Origin: an uncultured Lachnospiraceae bacterium
GTDB taxonomy: Bacteria; Bacillota_A; Clostridia; Lachnospirales; Lachnospiraceae
Assembly: GCA_947177885.1 (NCBI GenBank)
Contig: CAMWWF010000167.1
Span: forward strand, 1 to 6,634
Direction: 5' to 3'
DNA: 6,634 bases
The translations under genes and the position numbers were made by a program. This document shows positions 5,549-6,634 of the stretch, one piece after another. Numbering within the stretch: the first letter of the stretch is position 1; every line of letters starts with the position of its first letter. Below the pieces are notes generated by a model, which saw only the letters and a list, made by a program, of their open reading frames with translations, was not told the DNA's origin and did no database searches.

Positions 5549-6001
5549 TCAGATCTTCATACCTGCCAGCTCAAGCCCCTTCCCCACCAGCTCCAGCACT
5601 CTGTCCATGCGGTCTGTCAGGTAGAGATAGCCGATCACAGCCTCAAATCCGGTAGCTTTCATATAATCCGTCACAGAAGCATTTTTTGCGGTAGTGTGGG
5701 GTTTGGAATTTTTCCCCCTGCGGTAGACCGCCTGTTCCTCCTCGGTAAGCTTATCCATCAATTCCTGCACGATCCCGGACTGGGCATTGGCGCTGACATA
5801 TTTTACCGCGGTACGATGAAGCTCGTTTGCCGGGCGGTTTGCCCGCGCCACCACTACCGTGCGGATGATAAGGTCATAGACCGCATCCCCGATATAAGCC
5901 AGTGTCAGCGGCGAATACGTCCTGATATCCTGCTGTTTCCCGGGAAAGGTTCCCAAAATCCCCGCCAGCATCCCGTCTGTCTCTCTTATGCCTTCTTCCA
6001 T
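5549..6001 (-). CDS. mrnC: Mini-ribonuclease III
   Basis: A 150-residue protein made only of an RNase III catalytic domain, with no double-stranded-RNA-binding domain. In B. subtilis MrnC trims the double-stranded stalk of the 23S rRNA precursor, usually as a dimer. Key features are YSPLTLAYIGDAVYDL (29-44), where D39 matches the catalytic Asp of the family, then RTAVKYVSANAQ, the RRGKNSK stretch (94-100), and KNASVTDYMKATGFEAVIGYLYL, where E120 is the second metal-binding acid. ATG 6001 is supported by GAGGG 6 bases upstream and overlaps the end of cysS by 16 bases in another frame, implying one transcript and coupled translation. An internal ATG at residue 11 is possible but has weaker support. 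Together with rlmB downstream it forms an rRNA maturation pair. Confidence 0.95.
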   Translation of the reverse strand: MEEGIRETDGMLAGILGTFPGKQQDIRTYSPLTLAYIGDAVYDLIIRTVVVARANRPANELHRTAVKYVSANAQSGIVQELMDKLTEEEQAVYRRGKNSKPHTTAKNASVTDYMKATGFEAVIGYLYLTDRMDRVLELVGKGLELAGMKI

Positions 6002-6634
6002 TTTACACCCTCGCGCGTATCTTCCAACACAATACCCTTTTCCAACAGTTCATTCCGGATAGCGTCAGCCTTTGCAAAGTCCTTCTCTTTCTTCGCAGCC
6101 CTGCGCTCCTCTATCTTTTCCAGAATATAGCTTTCCAGTTCCGCATCCACACGGTTATCCGCCTCCTTAGCCGCATGGGCAGTCGTCAGGTTCAGGGAAA
6201 GCACTTCGTCAAAACTCTCCGCCAGAGCGTACTTGGTGGCATCCGTAATATCCGCTTTCAGCATATCATACAGTACGGTGATCGCCATGGAAGAATTCAG
6301 ATCATTGCACAGAGCCGCCTCAAACTGTTCTCTGTACTCCGCAAATTTCTCCCTGTCCGCTTCTCCCTCTTTCTGCAGTGTGCCGATCTTCTTCACCAGC
6401 TTGTCGTAGGCGGCAACCATATTGTCCAGATTCTCATAAGAGAACTCCAGGGGCTTACGGTAATGGGACTGTAAGCAGAACAGCCTGTAGACTATGGGGT
6501 CATATCCCTTGGATTCCAATAAGGACACGGTCAGGAAATCGCCCTTGGACTTGCTCATCTTACCGGACTTGTCGTTCAAATGGTGCACATGGAACCAGTA
6601 GTTGCACCACTTATGTCCCAGATAAGCCTCGCTC
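5986..6634 (-). CDS. cysS: Cysteinyl-tRNA synthetase, C-terminal part (5' end outside the window)
   Basis: About 216 C-terminal codons of the enzyme that charges tRNA-Cys with cysteine using ATP. The frame enters from the right edge as SEAYLGHKWCNYWFHVHHLN, followed by the class I signature KMSKSKG that closes over the ATP site. Next come the helical stretch YDPIVYRLFCLQSHYRKPLEF and ENLDNMVAAYDKL (DALR-type and anticodon-binding helices). It ends with the usual FAKADAIRNELLEKGI element and a short KWKKA tail. The HIGH motif and most zinc ligands lie outside the window. The apparent GTG at 6588 is internal and not a start, since the family sequence continues upstream to the edge. Its stop falls inside the beginning of mrnC, consistent with an operon. 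Confidence 0.96.
   Translation of the reverse strand, partial: SEAYLGHKWCNYWFHVHHLNDKSGKMSKSKGDFLTVSLLESKGYDPIVYRLFCLQSHYRKPLEFSYENLDNMVAAYDKLVKKIGTLQKEGEADREKFAEYREQFEAALCNDLNSSMAITVLYDMLKADITDATKYALAESFDEVLSLNLTTAHAAKEADNRVDAELESYILEKIEERRAAKKEKDFAKADAIRNELLEKGIVLEDTREGVKWKKA
6008..6012 (-). promoter_or_regulatory. Ribosome binding site of mrnC inside the end of cysS
   Basis: GAGGG on the minus strand, 6 bases before ATG 6001, lies within the last cysS codons. It supports the overlapping start of mrnC. Confidence 0.7.

Noticed and set aside
5348..6130. A 260-codon plus-strand open frame opposite mrnC and parts of rlmB and cysS
   Set aside because: It crosses three well-supported minus-strand genes and has no recognisable domain.

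Overview
The window looks like chromosomal DNA of a Gram-positive anaerobe of the class Clostridia, most likely a Lachnospiraceae-type gut bacterium. The evidence is the gene order cysS - mrnC - rlmB - sigH, the close match of the CysS and SigH proteins to clostridial forms as I recall them, the purine-rich ribosome binding sites and the moderate GC content. The genus cannot be fixed from sequence reading alone. All five genes lie on the minus strand, so the biological order runs from the right end to the left end.

Right half (about 4029 to 6634): a housekeeping cluster for translation and RNA metabolism. It holds the C-terminal part of cysteinyl-tRNA synthetase (cysS), Mini-ribonuclease III (mrnC, overlapping cysS by 16 bases), the 23S rRNA 2'-O-ribose methyltransferase RlmB, and the alternative sigma factor SigH (Spo0H), which probably starts at a GTG. 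In Bacillus subtilis the equivalent block also has yacP (rae1) between rlmB and sigH and continues into rpmG-secE-nusG. Here yacP is absent, and the next gene after sigH is a transporter.

Middle (3851 to 4028): a compact regulatory region. It has a consensus-like sigma-A promoter on the minus strand (TTGACT, 17 bases, TATAAT). A perfect 8+8 inverted repeat overlaps the -35 box and fills the spacer. A 26-base near-perfect palindrome of TetR-operator style lies just downstream of the predicted transcription start. A small leader hairpin and a good ribosome binding site follow. No convincing terminator separates sigH from this promoter.

Left half (1 to 3850): the first 1283 codons of a very large RND-superfamily (HAE1/AcrB/SwrC-like) efflux permease; its end lies beyond position 1. 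TM1 to TM8 and both periplasmic halves can be read. The N-terminal periplasmic half is interrupted, near the AcrB docking-domain boundary, by about 390 extra residues of heptad-repeat helix (about residues 199-589). The first and last arms of this insert share an unusual heptad pattern, Leu/Ile/Met at 'a' and Gly/Ala at 'd'. The C-terminal periplasmic half has no such insert. No membrane-fusion (adaptor) gene precedes the permease, so a built-in coiled-coil stalk that replaces or docks an adaptor is the most interesting hypothesis here. It is unproven, and related coil-bearing permeases may already exist in databases.
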